Below, piece after piece: positions 37,106 to 46,289 of a stretch of DNA of 64,000 nucleotides. This stretch comes from Amycolatopsis lurida. GTDB taxonomy: Bacteria > Actinomycetota > Actinomycetes > Mycobacteriales > Pseudonocardiaceae. A program made the translations under genes and the position numbers. The notes below the pieces were generated by a model. The model was not told the DNA's origin, searched no databases, and worked only from the letters and a program-made list of their open reading frames with translations. The stretch covers positions 1,302,001-1,366,000 of the forward strand of contig NZ_FNTA01000004.1 in assembly GCF_900105055.1 (NCBI RefSeq). The letters are read 5' to 3'. Numbering within the stretch: position 1 is the stretch's first letter; every line of letters begins with the position of its first letter.

Positions 37106-38497
37106 CTAGGAGGTGGCTTTGAGCAGTTCCGCGAGCGCGTCGGGGAAGTGGTCGGCGAGCGGCCACAGGTCGCCGGTGAGTTCGCGGGCGCCGAGCAGGC
37201 CGACATCGACCCTGCCCGCGTTGGACAGCACGGTGACGTTGAGCCCGGCGCCGTGGAACACCGGGCCGAGCGGGTAGAGCCCGGTGATCCGGCAGCCCAG
37301 CAGGTACAGCGGCATCGGTGGCCCCGGCACGTTGGAGACCACCAGGTTGTGCACCACCGGATGCCGTTCGGCCAGGCGCAGCGCGGAATACGCGCGCACC
37401 GCGAGGCCGAACATGGTCGCCGCCGAGAACTGCGCCCAGTCCTGGAGCATGTCCGCGTCGATGGTGTGGTGATGGTCCTTGGACAGCCGGTTGGATTCCG
37501 CGAGCATGAACAGCCGCGCGGCGGGGTCGTCGAGATGAGTCGGCAGCGACGCGAAGAACGCCGAGACCTTGTTGCTGCCGTGCTCGCGTTCGGTCCGGCC
37601 GTGTACCGACACCGGCACGGTCGCCACCAGCGGATCCTCCGGCAGCTCGCCCCGGTCGCGCAGGAACTGCCGCAGCGCACCGGAAACCACGGCGAGGACG
37701 ACGTCGTTGACGGTCACCCCGAAGGCGTCCTTGACCTGCTTGACGTCGTCGAGGTCGAGGGAGGCGTAGGCGACACTGCGGTGCGCGGTGATCGTCCCGT
37801 TGAACGACGTGCGCGGCGCGGTGAACGGAACAGGCATTCCCTTGCCTTGCAACGCTTTCCCCAGCCATTTCGGCACGAGTTCAAGCAGGTCCGGCAGCAG
37901 CTTCACCAACTCGACCGGCCGTTTCGCGAACGAGGTCAGGCCCGCGCCGAGCAGCGCTCGCCTGCCGGGAACACCCGCGTTGGCGCGTTCGTCCGTCGCG
38001 ATCTGCGGCGGTGGGGCGTCCGGGTCGAGCCCGGCGAGGTAGCTGATCAAGCTGGCACCACCGACCCCGTCGACGCTGGCGTGATGCATCTTCAGCAGGA
38101 CCGCGATCCCGCCGTCGGCCAGGCCTTCGATCACGTACAACTGCCAGAGCGGCTGCGCGCGATCCAGTCGTTGTCCCGCGATGTGGGCGGCGAGTTCGGC
38201 CAGTTCCCGCCGGTCGCCGGGGGCGGGTACGCCGATCCGGTGAACGTGGGCTTCGAGGTCGAAGTCCTCGTCCTCGACCCAGACCGGATGCGCGAGATTC
38301 CAGAGTGGATTGTGCAGTTTGCGCCGGAACGCCGGGATCAGCTCGACCCGTTCGGCCAGTTTCTCCTTGAAGCGGTCGAAATCGTAGCCGCCGGGCATGG
38401 TCGAACCGTCCAAGGTGAGCAGCCCGCATATGTGCAGCACCTGGGCCGGTGTCTCCAGGTAGAGGAAACTCGCGTCCAGACCGCTCAATCTCTGCAT
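37106..38497 (-). CDS. Wax ester synthase/diacylglycerol acyltransferase (WS/DGAT)
   Basis: 463 aa acyltransferase that esterifies diacylglycerol or fatty alcohol with acyl-CoA for storage lipid. The catalytic HHASVDG motif lies near residue 135 and the second-half motif NVPGPPMPLYLLG near 400. The ATG at 38497 is chosen because aaggtact precedes it and an earlier ATG (38524) lies inside the KstR operator. It is read away from a KstR site, so storage-lipid synthesis appears tied to sterol availability. Substrate preference is not visible. Confidence 0.88.
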   Translation of the reverse strand: MQRLSGLDASFLYLETPAQVLHICGLLTLDGSTMPGGYDFDRFKEKLAERVELIPAFRRKLHNPLWNLAHPVWVEDEDFDLEAHVHRIGVPAPGDRRELAELAAHIAGQRLDRAQPLWQLYVIEGLADGGIAVLLKMHHASVDGVGGASLISYLAGLDPDAPPPQIATDERANAGVPGRRALLGAGLTSFAKRPVELVKLLPDLLELVPKWLGKALQGKGMPVPFTAPRTSFNGTITAHRSVAYASLDLDDVKQVKDAFGVTVNDVVLAVVSGALRQFLRDRGELPEDPLVATVPVSVHGRTEREHGSNKVSAFFASLPTHLDDPAARLFMLAESNRLSKDHHHTIDADMLQDWAQFSAATMFGLAVRAYSALRLAERHPVVHNLVVSNVPGPPMPLYLLGCRITGLYPLGPVFHGAGLNVTVLSNAGRVDVGLLGARELTGDLWPLADHFPDALAELLKATS

Positions 38498-38519
38498 GAG
38501 AAGTACCTTAAGTGAACTT

Positions 38520-38533
38520 TGCAACCCGTTCTA
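38520..38533. promoter_or_regulatory. KstR operator between WS/DGAT and esterase
   Basis: tgcaacccgttcta fits TnnAACnnGTTnTA at all defined positions. It lies 22 bases before the WS/DGAT ATG and 30 before the esterase ATG, so one site can serve both. Confidence 0.88.
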
Positions 38534-38563
38534 GGCGGTCACCCGGCGGTAGGATCGGTGCCC

Positions 38564-39811
38564 ATGCACCCGAGTTTCGTCGTCCGTCAGGCACTCCAGC
38601 TCGCGCTCACCGCGAACGCGCTGAAGCCGCCGCGAGGTGCGCGTACCGCGATTCCGGCGTTCTTCGCGGGCTGGCTCACCGGTGAGCTCGCGCCGCATCT
38701 GCTCGCGCTCACCGCGGCTGACGCGGCGGCGCATGTCGCCCGGCACCGGGGCGGATCGAGCAAGGCCGGGCTCGCCCTCGCGGCGGCGTCCGCGGCCGGG
38801 CTCGGCACCCTGATCGCGCAGTCCCAGCGGGCCCGCGACGAGATCGAGACCGCGCTCACCGAAGGCATCGGCAAGGCCTACATCGACGAACTCGAGCACC
38901 CGCCGAGCCCGACCGACCTCGCGACGCCGTGGGGCCAGCTGGCCATGCCGTTCCGCATGCGCGACCCCGACGTCCGCCGCACCCGCAACATCGCCTACGC
39001 GCCCGGCGGGAAACGGTTCCTGCTCGACGTCTACGCCCCACGCGAGCCGGTCACCGGCGCGCCGATCCTGCTGCAGGTGCACGGTGGCGCCTGGGTGATC
39101 GGCAACAAGGACCAGCAGGGCCTGCCGCTGATGCTGCACATGGCCAAACGCGGCTGGATCTGCATCGCGATCAACTACCCGCTCTCCCCCGCGGCCCGCT
39201 GGCCCGCGCATATCGTCGCGGCGAAACGCGCGCTGGCCTGGATCCGGGACAACGCCGAGTCCTACGGCGGCGACCCGTCGTTCGTCGCCGTCACCGGCGG
39301 CTCCGCGGGCGGGCATCTGGCGGCGCTGCTGGCCCTGACCGCGAACGACCCGGCATTGCAGCCAGGCTTCACCGAAGCCGACACGAGCGTCCAGGCGTGC
39401 GCCCCGCATTACGGCGTCTACGACTTCGCCGCGACCAGCGGACGGCGCTCCAGCCAGACCCGGCTGAAGACGCTGATCGCCCGGCACGTCTTCGAGGCGG
39501 ACCGGGATCCGGTGAAGTTCCTCGACGACTACATCGCGGCGTCACCGCTGGACCGGATCACCGAGGACGCGCCGCCGTTCTTCGTCATCCACGGCGTCCA
39601 CGACTCGCTGGTGCCGGTGGGCGAGGCCCGCGAGTTCGTGCGGCGCCTGCGGGACAAGTCCCAGCGTGAGGTCGCCTACGCGGAGATCTCCGGCGCGCAG
39701 CACGCTTTCGACGTCTTCCCCTCGATCCGCAGCGCCCACGTCGTGCGCGGGGTGGAACGGTTCCTGGAATGGAGTTACCGCACCTGGCGGCGCCGGTCCA
39801 GCGGGTCGTGA
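38564..39811 (+). CDS. Alpha/beta hydrolase esterase of the hormone-sensitive lipase family
   Basis: 415 aa. An N-terminal hydrophobic region of about 90 residues precedes the hydrolase domain. The oxyanion motif is VHGGAWVIG, the nucleophile is in TGGSAGG, the acid is Asp in HGVHDSLVP and the base is His in GAQHAFD. It probably hydrolyses acyl or steryl esters, which fits pairing with the divergent WS/DGAT; cell location may be membrane-associated through the N-terminus. The ATG at 38564 has aggatcggtgccc upstream. Confidence 0.87.
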   Translation: MHPSFVVRQALQLALTANALKPPRGARTAIPAFFAGWLTGELAPHLLALTAADAAAHVARHRGGSSKAGLALAAASAAGLGTLIAQSQRARDEIETALTEGIGKAYIDELEHPPSPTDLATPWGQLAMPFRMRDPDVRRTRNIAYAPGGKRFLLDVYAPREPVTGAPILLQVHGGAWVIGNKDQQGLPLMLHMAKRGWICIAINYPLSPAARWPAHIVAAKRALAWIRDNAESYGGDPSFVAVTGGSAGGHLAALLALTANDPALQPGFTEADTSVQACAPHYGVYDFAATSGRRSSQTRLKTLIARHVFEADRDPVKFLDDYIAASPLDRITEDAPPFFVIHGVHDSLVPVGEAREFVRRLRDKSQREVAYAEISGAQHAFDVFPSIRSAHVVRGVERFLEWSYRTWRRRSSGS

Positions 39812-39834
39812 GTGACGGTTATCCGCGGGGCGAT

Positions 39835-39887
39835 GTTGCGAAAGCCACTTTCGCAACGTTGAAGGTTGCGAAAGCCACTTTCGCAAC
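39835..39887. repeat. Double hairpin element, copy 1
   Basis: Two identical 23-bp units at 39835-39857 and 39865-39887, each gttgcgaaa and tttcgcaac around gccac, are joined by gttgaag. The same element, including the linker, recurs at 62117-62169. Located between convergent 3' ends; a terminator role is likely. Confidence 0.75.
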
Positions 39888-39954
39888 CTGTCGCCTGGGG
39901 TGAGGCCAGCGCGGCCAAGCGTGGGCCCGGGTAACCCCAAGCTCTTCGCCGGGC

Positions 39955-39977
39955 GTCGCGAAAGTGACTTTCGCGGC
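39955..39977. repeat. Single variant of the same 23-bp hairpin
   Basis: gcgaaagtgactttcgc forms the core. One unit of the type seen at 39835, 27 bases before the SWIM gene's 3' end. The rest of 39812-40003 holds no gene. Confidence 0.65.
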
Positions 39978-40003
39978 ATCACTTCCGACCGAGCTTGAGG
40001 ACG

Positions 40004-41188
40004 TCAGGGCGGGTAGATCACGTCCGTCGGCCGCGTGGACGCTGGACCGTCGACCCGCCAGCCCTCGCCGTCGCGCACGAAGCGGTACCACCGTTCGTCC
40101 CGGCCGTAGCGCAGTTGCAGGTCGCCTTGGGTGATCCGGTTCCGCCAGGTCTTCGGCGTTCCCGGCAATCCCGATTCGGCGAGGTCCGCCTTGGCCTGGG
40201 CGAGCGGCGCCTGCCCCGGACGCCAGGCTTCCCGGACCACCGCCATCCCGCCCCGGCCCGCCTCACGCCAGGCCTGGGCCCACAGGGCCAGATCCCGCAC
40301 CGCGACCCCGGCTGCCTCGGCGAGCTCGGCGACCACAGGCGGGTCGCTCGCCGCCGCACGACGCGCGAGATCTTCCTCGAACGACAGCTCCGCCTCGCGC
40401 TCGGGACCCATGACCAGCAGCTCCCAAGCCCTCGCGGCGGCGTCCGCGGCCAGTTCGACGAACATTTCGCCGCTCCAGCCGGTGCGGTGCGGCGGGTCGA
40501 CGTCGAGGACGGCGGGCGGTCCGACCGTGCCCGGGACGGCCGGCCGCGGCGGGAGCGCGGCGATCCGCCGGGTGTACGCGCGTTTCGGGTCCACCCCCGG
40601 TGCGGCGGGGGCGCGCACCCGTTTACCCGGCGTGCTCGCGGAGGCCCGGCGGGACCGCAGTTCCGCGAGCACGGCCTCCCTCGGCCTGCCGCGCAGCAGG
40701 AACAGCACGAATGGATCGGCGTCGACCTCGTCCGCCACCAGGTAATACACCGCGGCCACGTGCTTGCACGGGTTCGCGCTGTCGGGGCAGGAGCATTTCG
40801 GGCGCAGATCTCCGGGCCCCGGCAGCAGGTCCGCGCCGGCGGCTCGGGCGTCCTCGGCCAGCTCACCGGGCAGCTCGCCGTCGAGGAGGGCGGCGACGTA
40901 TCCGAGCCGGGAGCCGACCATCCCGAGCAGGCTCTCCCACTGTGGTCCGGTGAACGCCCGCATGTGGATGGTCACCCGGTACGGCACCGCCCGGCTTCCC
41001 TGTACCCAGGCCGTCACCTCGCCCTCGCCGACCGCGAGCTTGCTGACCGTGCCCTTGCGCGCGTACGTCCGCCCGCGCGGCAGCCGGTTCGGATCGAGTT
41101 TGGCGCGTTCCTCCAGGGCCTCGACCCACGCCTTGCCCCACCACGTGTTGCCGAAGGTGCGCCGTTTCCGTCCTGTCGCGCCGGGCAT
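40004..41188 (-). CDS. SWIM zinc-finger protein partner of SNF2 helicase
   Basis: 394 aa. The SWIM motif CSCPDSANPCKHVA (CxC...CxH) is near residues 132-145. The N-terminal FGNTWWGKAWVEALE is characteristic of this actinobacterial family. The C-terminal half is uncharacterised and ends in a segment rich in Trp and Arg. The ATG at 41188 shares a base with the helicase stop (TGATG), so the pair is co-translated. It may guide the helicase to nucleic acid or protein substrates; no direct evidence. Confidence 0.85.
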   Translation of the reverse strand: MPGATGRKRRTFGNTWWGKAWVEALEERAKLDPNRLPRGRTYARKGTVSKLAVGEGEVTAWVQGSRAVPYRVTIHMRAFTGPQWESLLGMVGSRLGYVAALLDGELPGELAEDARAAGADLLPGPGDLRPKCSCPDSANPCKHVAAVYYLVADEVDADPFVLFLLRGRPREAVLAELRSRRASASTPGKRVRAPAAPGVDPKRAYTRRIAALPPRPAVPGTVGPPAVLDVDPPHRTGWSGEMFVELAADAAARAWELLVMGPEREAELSFEEDLARRAAASDPPVVAELAEAAGVAVRDLALWAQAWREAGRGGMAVVREAWRPGQAPLAQAKADLAESGLPGTPKTWRNRITQGDLQLRYGRDERWYRFVRDGEGWRVDGPASTRPTDVIYPP

Positions 41189-43953
41189 CAGGGCTCCCCG
41201 AGCCGGACGAGGTCGGCGAGTTCGTCGTCGGACAGTTCGGTGATCCAGTTCTCGCCCGCGCCGATGACCGCGTCCGCCAGCCCGCGTTTGGTCTCCAGCA
41301 CCTTGGCGATGCGCTCCTCGAGCGTGCCCTCGGCGATCAGCCGGTGCACCTGGACCGGCCGGTCCTGCCCGATCCGGTACGCGCGGTCGGTGGCCTGGTC
41401 CTCCACCGCCGGGTTCCACCAGCGGTCGTAGTGGATCACGTGGGTGGCCTTGGTCAGGTTGAGCCCGACCCCGCCCGCCTTGAGGGAGAGCAGGAACACC
41501 GGCACCTCGCCCGCCTGGAACCGGGCGACCATGTCCTCCCGGGCCTGGGGCGTGCTCGAACCGGACAGCAGCATCGTCGGCAGCCCGCGTTCGGCCAGGC
41601 GTTTCTCCAGCAGGCGGCACAGCTGGACGTACTGGCTGAACACGAGCACGCTGTCGCCCTCGTCGAGGACGACGTCGAGCAGTTCCTCGAACGCGGCCAG
41701 CTTGCCGGACCGGCCGTGCAGCACGCCGGGTTCCTTGAGGTACTGCGCCGGGTGGTTGCAGATCTGCTTGAGCTCGGTGAGCAGTTTGAGCACCTGCCCG
41801 CGCCGCGCCACCCCGTCCAGCTCGCGGATCATCGCGAGATTCTCGCGGACCACGGCCTCGTACAGCGTCGTCTGCTCGGCGGTGAGCGGGACGAACCGGT
41901 CGGTCTCGGTCTTGCGCGGCAGTTCGGGGGCGATGTCCGGGTCGGTCTTCTTACGGCGCAACAGGAACGGGCGCACGGTCGTGGCGAGGCGTTCGGTGGC
42001 GGCGACGTCACGGTCACGCTCGATCGGCCGGGCGACCTTGCGACGGAACCCTTCGAGCGAGCCAAGCAGTCCCGGCGTCGTCCAGTCCACAATGGACCAG
42101 AGTTCGGTGAGCCGGTTCTCCATCGGTGTCCCGGTCAGCGCGACCTTCGCGGCGGCCGGGATCTTCCGCAGCTCCTTGGCGGTGACCGAAAGCGGATTCT
42201 TGACGTGCTGCGCCTCGTCGGCGGCGATCATCCCCCAGTCCACTTCGGACAGGGTTTCGCGATCCCGCCGGAGGACGCCGTACGTGGCGAGCACGACCTC
42301 GTCCGGCGCGACTTCGTCGAGATGCCGTCCGCCACCGTGGAACCGGCGTACCGGGATGTCCGGCGCGAACCGGGCGAATTCACGTTCCCAGTTGCCCAGC
42401 AACGACGTCGGGCACAGGACGAGCGTGGGCCCCTCACCTAGGGGACGGCGATGCAGGTGCAGGGAGATGAGCTGGATCGTCTTGCCGAGCCCCATGTCGT
42501 CGGCGAGGCAGGCACCGAGACCGAGCCCGGTCATCGTCGCCAGCCAAGCCAGGCCCGCCCTCTGGTAGGGCCGCAGGGTGGCCTTCAGGTCCGCGGGTTG
42601 CTCGATCGGTTCCGCGGCGCTTTCCCGGATTCGCCGGAGCAGCCCCGTCAGCGCCGACGGCGCGGTGAACTCGACCTTTTCACCGTCCAGCTCCAATTCG
42701 CCGGTGAGCGCCGCGGCCAGCGCCTCGGCCCCGGACAGCTTCTTCGCGCGGTGAGCGCGCACCTTGGCGAGCAGGCGCGCGTCGACCTTGACCCATTTGC
42801 CCCGCAGCCGCACCAGCGGCCGCTTCGCCTCCGCGAGCGCGGTGACCTCGGCGTCGGTGAGGTCTTCGTCGCCGAGGCTCAGCCGCCAGCGGAACTGCAG
42901 CAGGCTCTTGAGCGTGAACTCGGGCCCGGTGACACTGCCCGGAGCTTGCGTCGCGCTCGCCTTCGCCTTGAGCTCGCCCGCGAAGAGGTCCTTCGGCCAC
43001 TGCACCTCGATGCCGGCGCCACCCAGCGCCGCGTCCCCGTGGGTCAGCAGGTCGACGACCTCGTCGTACTCCAGCGTGAGCCCGGTCGGCGCGGCCGACT
43101 GGAGCATGCGGCCGAGCGGCGCCCAAGCTCTGGCGCCCCGGCGGAGACCGAGCAGCAACTGCGTCTCGACCTGCTCGCCCATCCGTTCCAGCACCGCTTC
43201 GGGCGCGTCCCACAGTGTCGCCGCCTCGACGATCAGGCTCGGATCGACGGCGCTCCGCACGGCGAGGACGGCGGCGAACGTGGGCTCTTCCTCGGGGTTC
43301 TCGGGCTCGTGCACCTCCATGCGCAGGACGAGATGCGCGCCCTGGGCCTGCCGGGCGCTCAGTTCCGCCAGCCACGCCGCACCGTCCGGCCCGACCAGCG
43401 TCGGCTCGGCCGAGGCGAACGCGGGCCCGCCCGCCGCGACGCTCGCGGCGGGTGTGCGGACCAGCACGTCCGCCGTGGCGTCCCAGAGCGCGCGGATCAA
43501 CGACTCCGGCGAATGCAGCCGGATTCGCTTCAGGCCGGACAACGGCAGGGCGTGCGCCTCGGGAGGCAGCGCGGCGGCGAGCCCGCGCAGCATCTCCTCG
43601 TCGGCGACGTCCAGCGGCCCGACCCGCCACGAATCCACCCCGCCGGGTGAGGCCGCGGGCAGCAGTCTGCCGCGGGCGATGAGGTTCACCCCGGCCTCGG
43701 CGACGGCCGACCACGCGGCGATGGCCGGGCTCAGGTCGCCGTCCGCGGTGAGCAGCCGCGGAATCGCCCGTGACAACGGGACGAGTGCCGCGTCGACCTT
43801 CGTGCGCCGGAACACCTTCCCCACCGGCAGCACGAGTTCGATCGCGGTGTCACCCGCTACGCCGTCTCCCCAGAGCGCCAGCACACCGTCCCGCGGGGGA
43901 TCCGAGGGGACGAAGGTGGCTTGGGTTCCTGTGCCGAACTCCACGACCCGCAC
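41188..43953 (-). CDS. SNF2-family ATP-dependent helicase/translocase (HepA/HelZ-like)
   Basis: 921 aa. The N-terminal 440 residues form the SNF2-associated bacterial domain. The ATPase core follows: Walker A DDMGLGKT near 487, DEAQ box near 577, TGTPMENRL near 612, and motif VI in ATDRAYRIGQDRPV near 855. Such enzymes remodel protein-DNA or RNA polymerase complexes. The start is GTG without a clear ribosome site, so it is not certain. Upstream lies a hairpin that ends the fadE34 transcript; no KstR box, so it is not part of the sterol regulon. Confidence 0.9.
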   Translation of the reverse strand: MRVVEFGTGTQATFVPSDPPRDGVLALWGDGVAGDTAIELVLPVGKVFRRTKVDAALVPLSRAIPRLLTADGDLSPAIAAWSAVAEAGVNLIARGRLLPAASPGGVDSWRVGPLDVADEEMLRGLAAALPPEAHALPLSGLKRIRLHSPESLIRALWDATADVLVRTPAASVAAGGPAFASAEPTLVGPDGAAWLAELSARQAQGAHLVLRMEVHEPENPEEEPTFAAVLAVRSAVDPSLIVEAATLWDAPEAVLERMGEQVETQLLLGLRRGARAWAPLGRMLQSAAPTGLTLEYDEVVDLLTHGDAALGGAGIEVQWPKDLFAGELKAKASATQAPGSVTGPEFTLKSLLQFRWRLSLGDEDLTDAEVTALAEAKRPLVRLRGKWVKVDARLLAKVRAHRAKKLSGAEALAAALTGELELDGEKVEFTAPSALTGLLRRIRESAAEPIEQPADLKATLRPYQRAGLAWLATMTGLGLGACLADDMGLGKTIQLISLHLHRRPLGEGPTLVLCPTSLLGNWEREFARFAPDIPVRRFHGGGRHLDEVAPDEVVLATYGVLRRDRETLSEVDWGMIAADEAQHVKNPLSVTAKELRKIPAAAKVALTGTPMENRLTELWSIVDWTTPGLLGSLEGFRRKVARPIERDRDVAATERLATTVRPFLLRRKKTDPDIAPELPRKTETDRFVPLTAEQTTLYEAVVRENLAMIRELDGVARRGQVLKLLTELKQICNHPAQYLKEPGVLHGRSGKLAAFEELLDVVLDEGDSVLVFSQYVQLCRLLEKRLAERGLPTMLLSGSSTPQAREDMVARFQAGEVPVFLLSLKAGGVGLNLTKATHVIHYDRWWNPAVEDQATDRAYRIGQDRPVQVHRLIAEGTLEERIAKVLETKRGLADAVIGAGENWITELSDDELADLVRLGEP

Positions 43954-43991
43954 GTTAGAGCACGGGACCGACAGCTGTCGGGCGCCGGTGT

Positions 43992-44040
43992 CATGAAAGG
44001 TCCTTTCCTTGCCGATTTTACCGGGAAGGGACCTTTCATG
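43992..44040. terminator. Hairpin downstream of fadE34
   Basis: catgaaaggtcc (43992-44003) pairs perfectly with ggacctttcatg (44029-44040); the stem continues imperfectly inwards (ttcc with ggaa). It follows the fadE34 stop and precedes the helicase start on the same strand. Confidence 0.7.
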
Positions 44041-44068
44041 GCACGAGAAAGAGGCGTGACAGGAACTT

Positions 44069-46144
44069 TCAGGACCGGGGCAGCCCCAGCAATCGCTCGG
44101 CCGTCAGCGACAGCAGCACCTGCGTCGTCCCGCCCGCGATACTGAGGCACCGGGTCAGCAGGAACTCGTGCTGCGCCGGGTCACCGTCCACGAGGGCGCG
44201 CTCACCGAGCGACTCCAGCGCGAACTCCGCCACCGCCTGCCGATGCCGCACCCCCAGCAGCTTGCGCACACTCGACTCGGCGCCGGGGTCCTGGCCGTCG
44301 AGCCGCCGCAGCGTCGCCCGCAGGTCCAGCATCGAACACGCGCTGCCGTCGGCGATCAGCGCACCGAGCCGCTCCCGGTCCGCGTCCTCACCCAGCGTGG
44401 AGAGCAGGTTCTCGACGCCCTCCCCCACCGCCGATCCACTCCCGAGGGCCACACGCTCGTTGGCCAGTGTCGTCCGCGCCAGCCGCCAGCCGCCGTCGAC
44501 CTCCCCGACCACCATCTCGTCCGGGACGAAGACGTCGTCGAGGAACACCTCGTTGAAGACGGCGTCGCCGGTGATCTCGCGCAGCGGGCGCGTGCTGATC
44601 CCGTCGGCGGTCATGTCGACCAGAAAGTAAGTGATCCCCTTGTGTTTCGGCGCGTCCGGGTCGGTGCGCGCCAGGCAGATCGCCCAATCGGCTTCGCGCG
44701 CGAGCGAGGTCCACACCTTCTGGCCCTTCAGCAGCCACCCGCCGTCGGCACGCCGGGCCGTCGTACGGAGCGAAGCGAGATCGGAACCGGCCTCGGGTTC
44801 GCTGAACAACTGACACCAGGTGATCTCCCCGCGCAACGTGGGCGCGGCGAACCGTTCGCGCTGGTCCTCCGAGCCGTGTTCCAGCAGGGTCGGGATCGCC
44901 CAGGCGCCGATCACCAGGTCGGGACGGCGGATGTCCGCGTCGGCGAGGGCGGCGTCGATCCGCAGCTGCTCGGCCGCGCCGGCGCCGCGGCCGTACGGCG
45001 CGGGCCAATGCGGGGCCAGCAATCCCGAATCGGCCAGCGCGCCCCGCCGCTCCGGCTCGGACAAGGCGGCGATTTCACCGACCAGGTCACGGAGTCCGGT
45101 GTCTTCGCCGACGTCGACGCTCAACGTCCGGCGGTCGCCGCGCAGCGCGAGTTCGGCGGCGCGGCGACGCCAGCGTGCCGAACCGCCGAGCCATTGACGC
45201 AGGGCCACAGCGCGCCGCAGATAGAAGTGCGCGTCATGCTCCCAGGTGAAGCCGATACCACCGAGGACCTGAATGCAGTCCTTCGCGTTGGCCACGACCG
45301 CGTCGAGTGCATAGGCCGCCGCGGTCGCCGACGCAAGGGCGTGCTGCGCCGGGTCCTCGGCCGCCCTCGCCGCGTCCCAGGCGAGCGCGTCGGTGGCTTC
45401 GGCCCGGCAGAGCATTTCCGCGCACAGATGTTTGATCGCCTGGAACGACCCGATCGGGCGGCCGAACTGCTCCCGCACCTTCGCGTAGTCGACAGCGGTC
45501 CGAAGACACCATCGTGCGATCCCCGCGGCTTCCGCGGCGCCGAGTGCGGCGGCATAGGAATCCACTGGCAGTGCCTCGAAAACCGCCTCGGGCCGCACCT
45601 TCTCGCACCGGATCCGGCCGACCGGCCGAGAGACGTCGAACGGCTCGCCCGGCTCGATGTCCACTCCGGACGCTCCGGGTGGGATGAGCGCGGAGACGGC
45701 ACCGTCGGAGACCAGCGTCCACGCCGACGGGTGAACGTCGAGCGCCGGGCCCGACTCGCCGTCGACCACCGAATCCGTGATACGAAAACCGTTGCCCAGC
45801 ACCACCGCCAGGCGTTCGGTCCCGTCCGCGAGGCGCGGCAGAATCTCCTTGGCCGGCCGAGGATCCGTTCCGAGCAGCGCACCGCCCAACGCGGTCCCGA
45901 GGACCGGGCCGGGCACGAGCGCTTCGGCCGCTTCGGCGAGCCCGGCGGCCAGATCGGCCAGTGTTCCGCCTGCCCCGCCGACGTCTTCGGGAATCGCCAC
46001 GCCGAACAGGCCGAGTTCGGCCAGCCCCGGAGGGGGCTCGGTGATCCGGCCATTTCGGACGGCGTCGACCGGACGAGCGGAAGCCGCCCAAGCCCGGATC
46101 GACGCGGCCAGTGCCGCCTGTTCTTCGGTGAGCGCGATCGACAC
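44069..46144 (-). CDS. fadE34: Fused acyl-CoA dehydrogenase FadE34 (ChsE3)
   Basis: 691 aa, about twice the usual length: two acyl-CoA dehydrogenase units in one chain. The first half contains REQFGRPIGSFQAIKHL (FAD-contact type) and GGIGFTWEHDAHFYLRRA. The second contains WCQLFSEPEAGSDLASL, KGQKVWTSLA and a C-terminal AGGTTQVLLSLTAERLLGL. It dehydrogenates a longer steroid side chain early in beta-oxidation. The GTG at 46144 follows gaggaggtctcaccc. It is divergent from kstR with a KstR site between, the same arrangement as in M. tuberculosis. Confidence 0.93.
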   Translation of the reverse strand: MSIALTEEQAALAASIRAWAASARPVDAVRNGRITEPPPGLAELGLFGVAIPEDVGGAGGTLADLAAGLAEAAEALVPGPVLGTALGGALLGTDPRPAKEILPRLADGTERLAVVLGNGFRITDSVVDGESGPALDVHPSAWTLVSDGAVSALIPPGASGVDIEPGEPFDVSRPVGRIRCEKVRPEAVFEALPVDSYAAALGAAEAAGIARWCLRTAVDYAKVREQFGRPIGSFQAIKHLCAEMLCRAEATDALAWDAARAAEDPAQHALASATAAAYALDAVVANAKDCIQVLGGIGFTWEHDAHFYLRRAVALRQWLGGSARWRRRAAELALRGDRRTLSVDVGEDTGLRDLVGEIAALSEPERRGALADSGLLAPHWPAPYGRGAGAAEQLRIDAALADADIRRPDLVIGAWAIPTLLEHGSEDQRERFAAPTLRGEITWCQLFSEPEAGSDLASLRTTARRADGGWLLKGQKVWTSLAREADWAICLARTDPDAPKHKGITYFLVDMTADGISTRPLREITGDAVFNEVFLDDVFVPDEMVVGEVDGGWRLARTTLANERVALGSGSAVGEGVENLLSTLGEDADRERLGALIADGSACSMLDLRATLRRLDGQDPGAESSVRKLLGVRHRQAVAEFALESLGERALVDGDPAQHEFLLTRCLSIAGGTTQVLLSLTAERLLGLPRS

Positions 46145-46179
46145 GGGTGAGACCTCCTCGCCGGACCTACCCGCAAGTG

Positions 46180-46193
46180 TAGAACGTGTTACA
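46180..46193. promoter_or_regulatory. KstR operator between fadE34 and kstR
   Basis: tagaacgtgttaca; its complement tgtaacacgttcta fits TnnAACnnGTTnTA at every defined position. It allows autoregulation of kstR and control of fadE34. Confidence 0.9.
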
Positions 46194-46289
46194 GTTTCTT
46201 GCCCAGTGGGTCACGTCTTGAACAGTTCGTCCGCTTAGGTACGCTACGGGAGGAAAGTGGAACAAGTTCCGACGAAGGGGGACGTGGCG

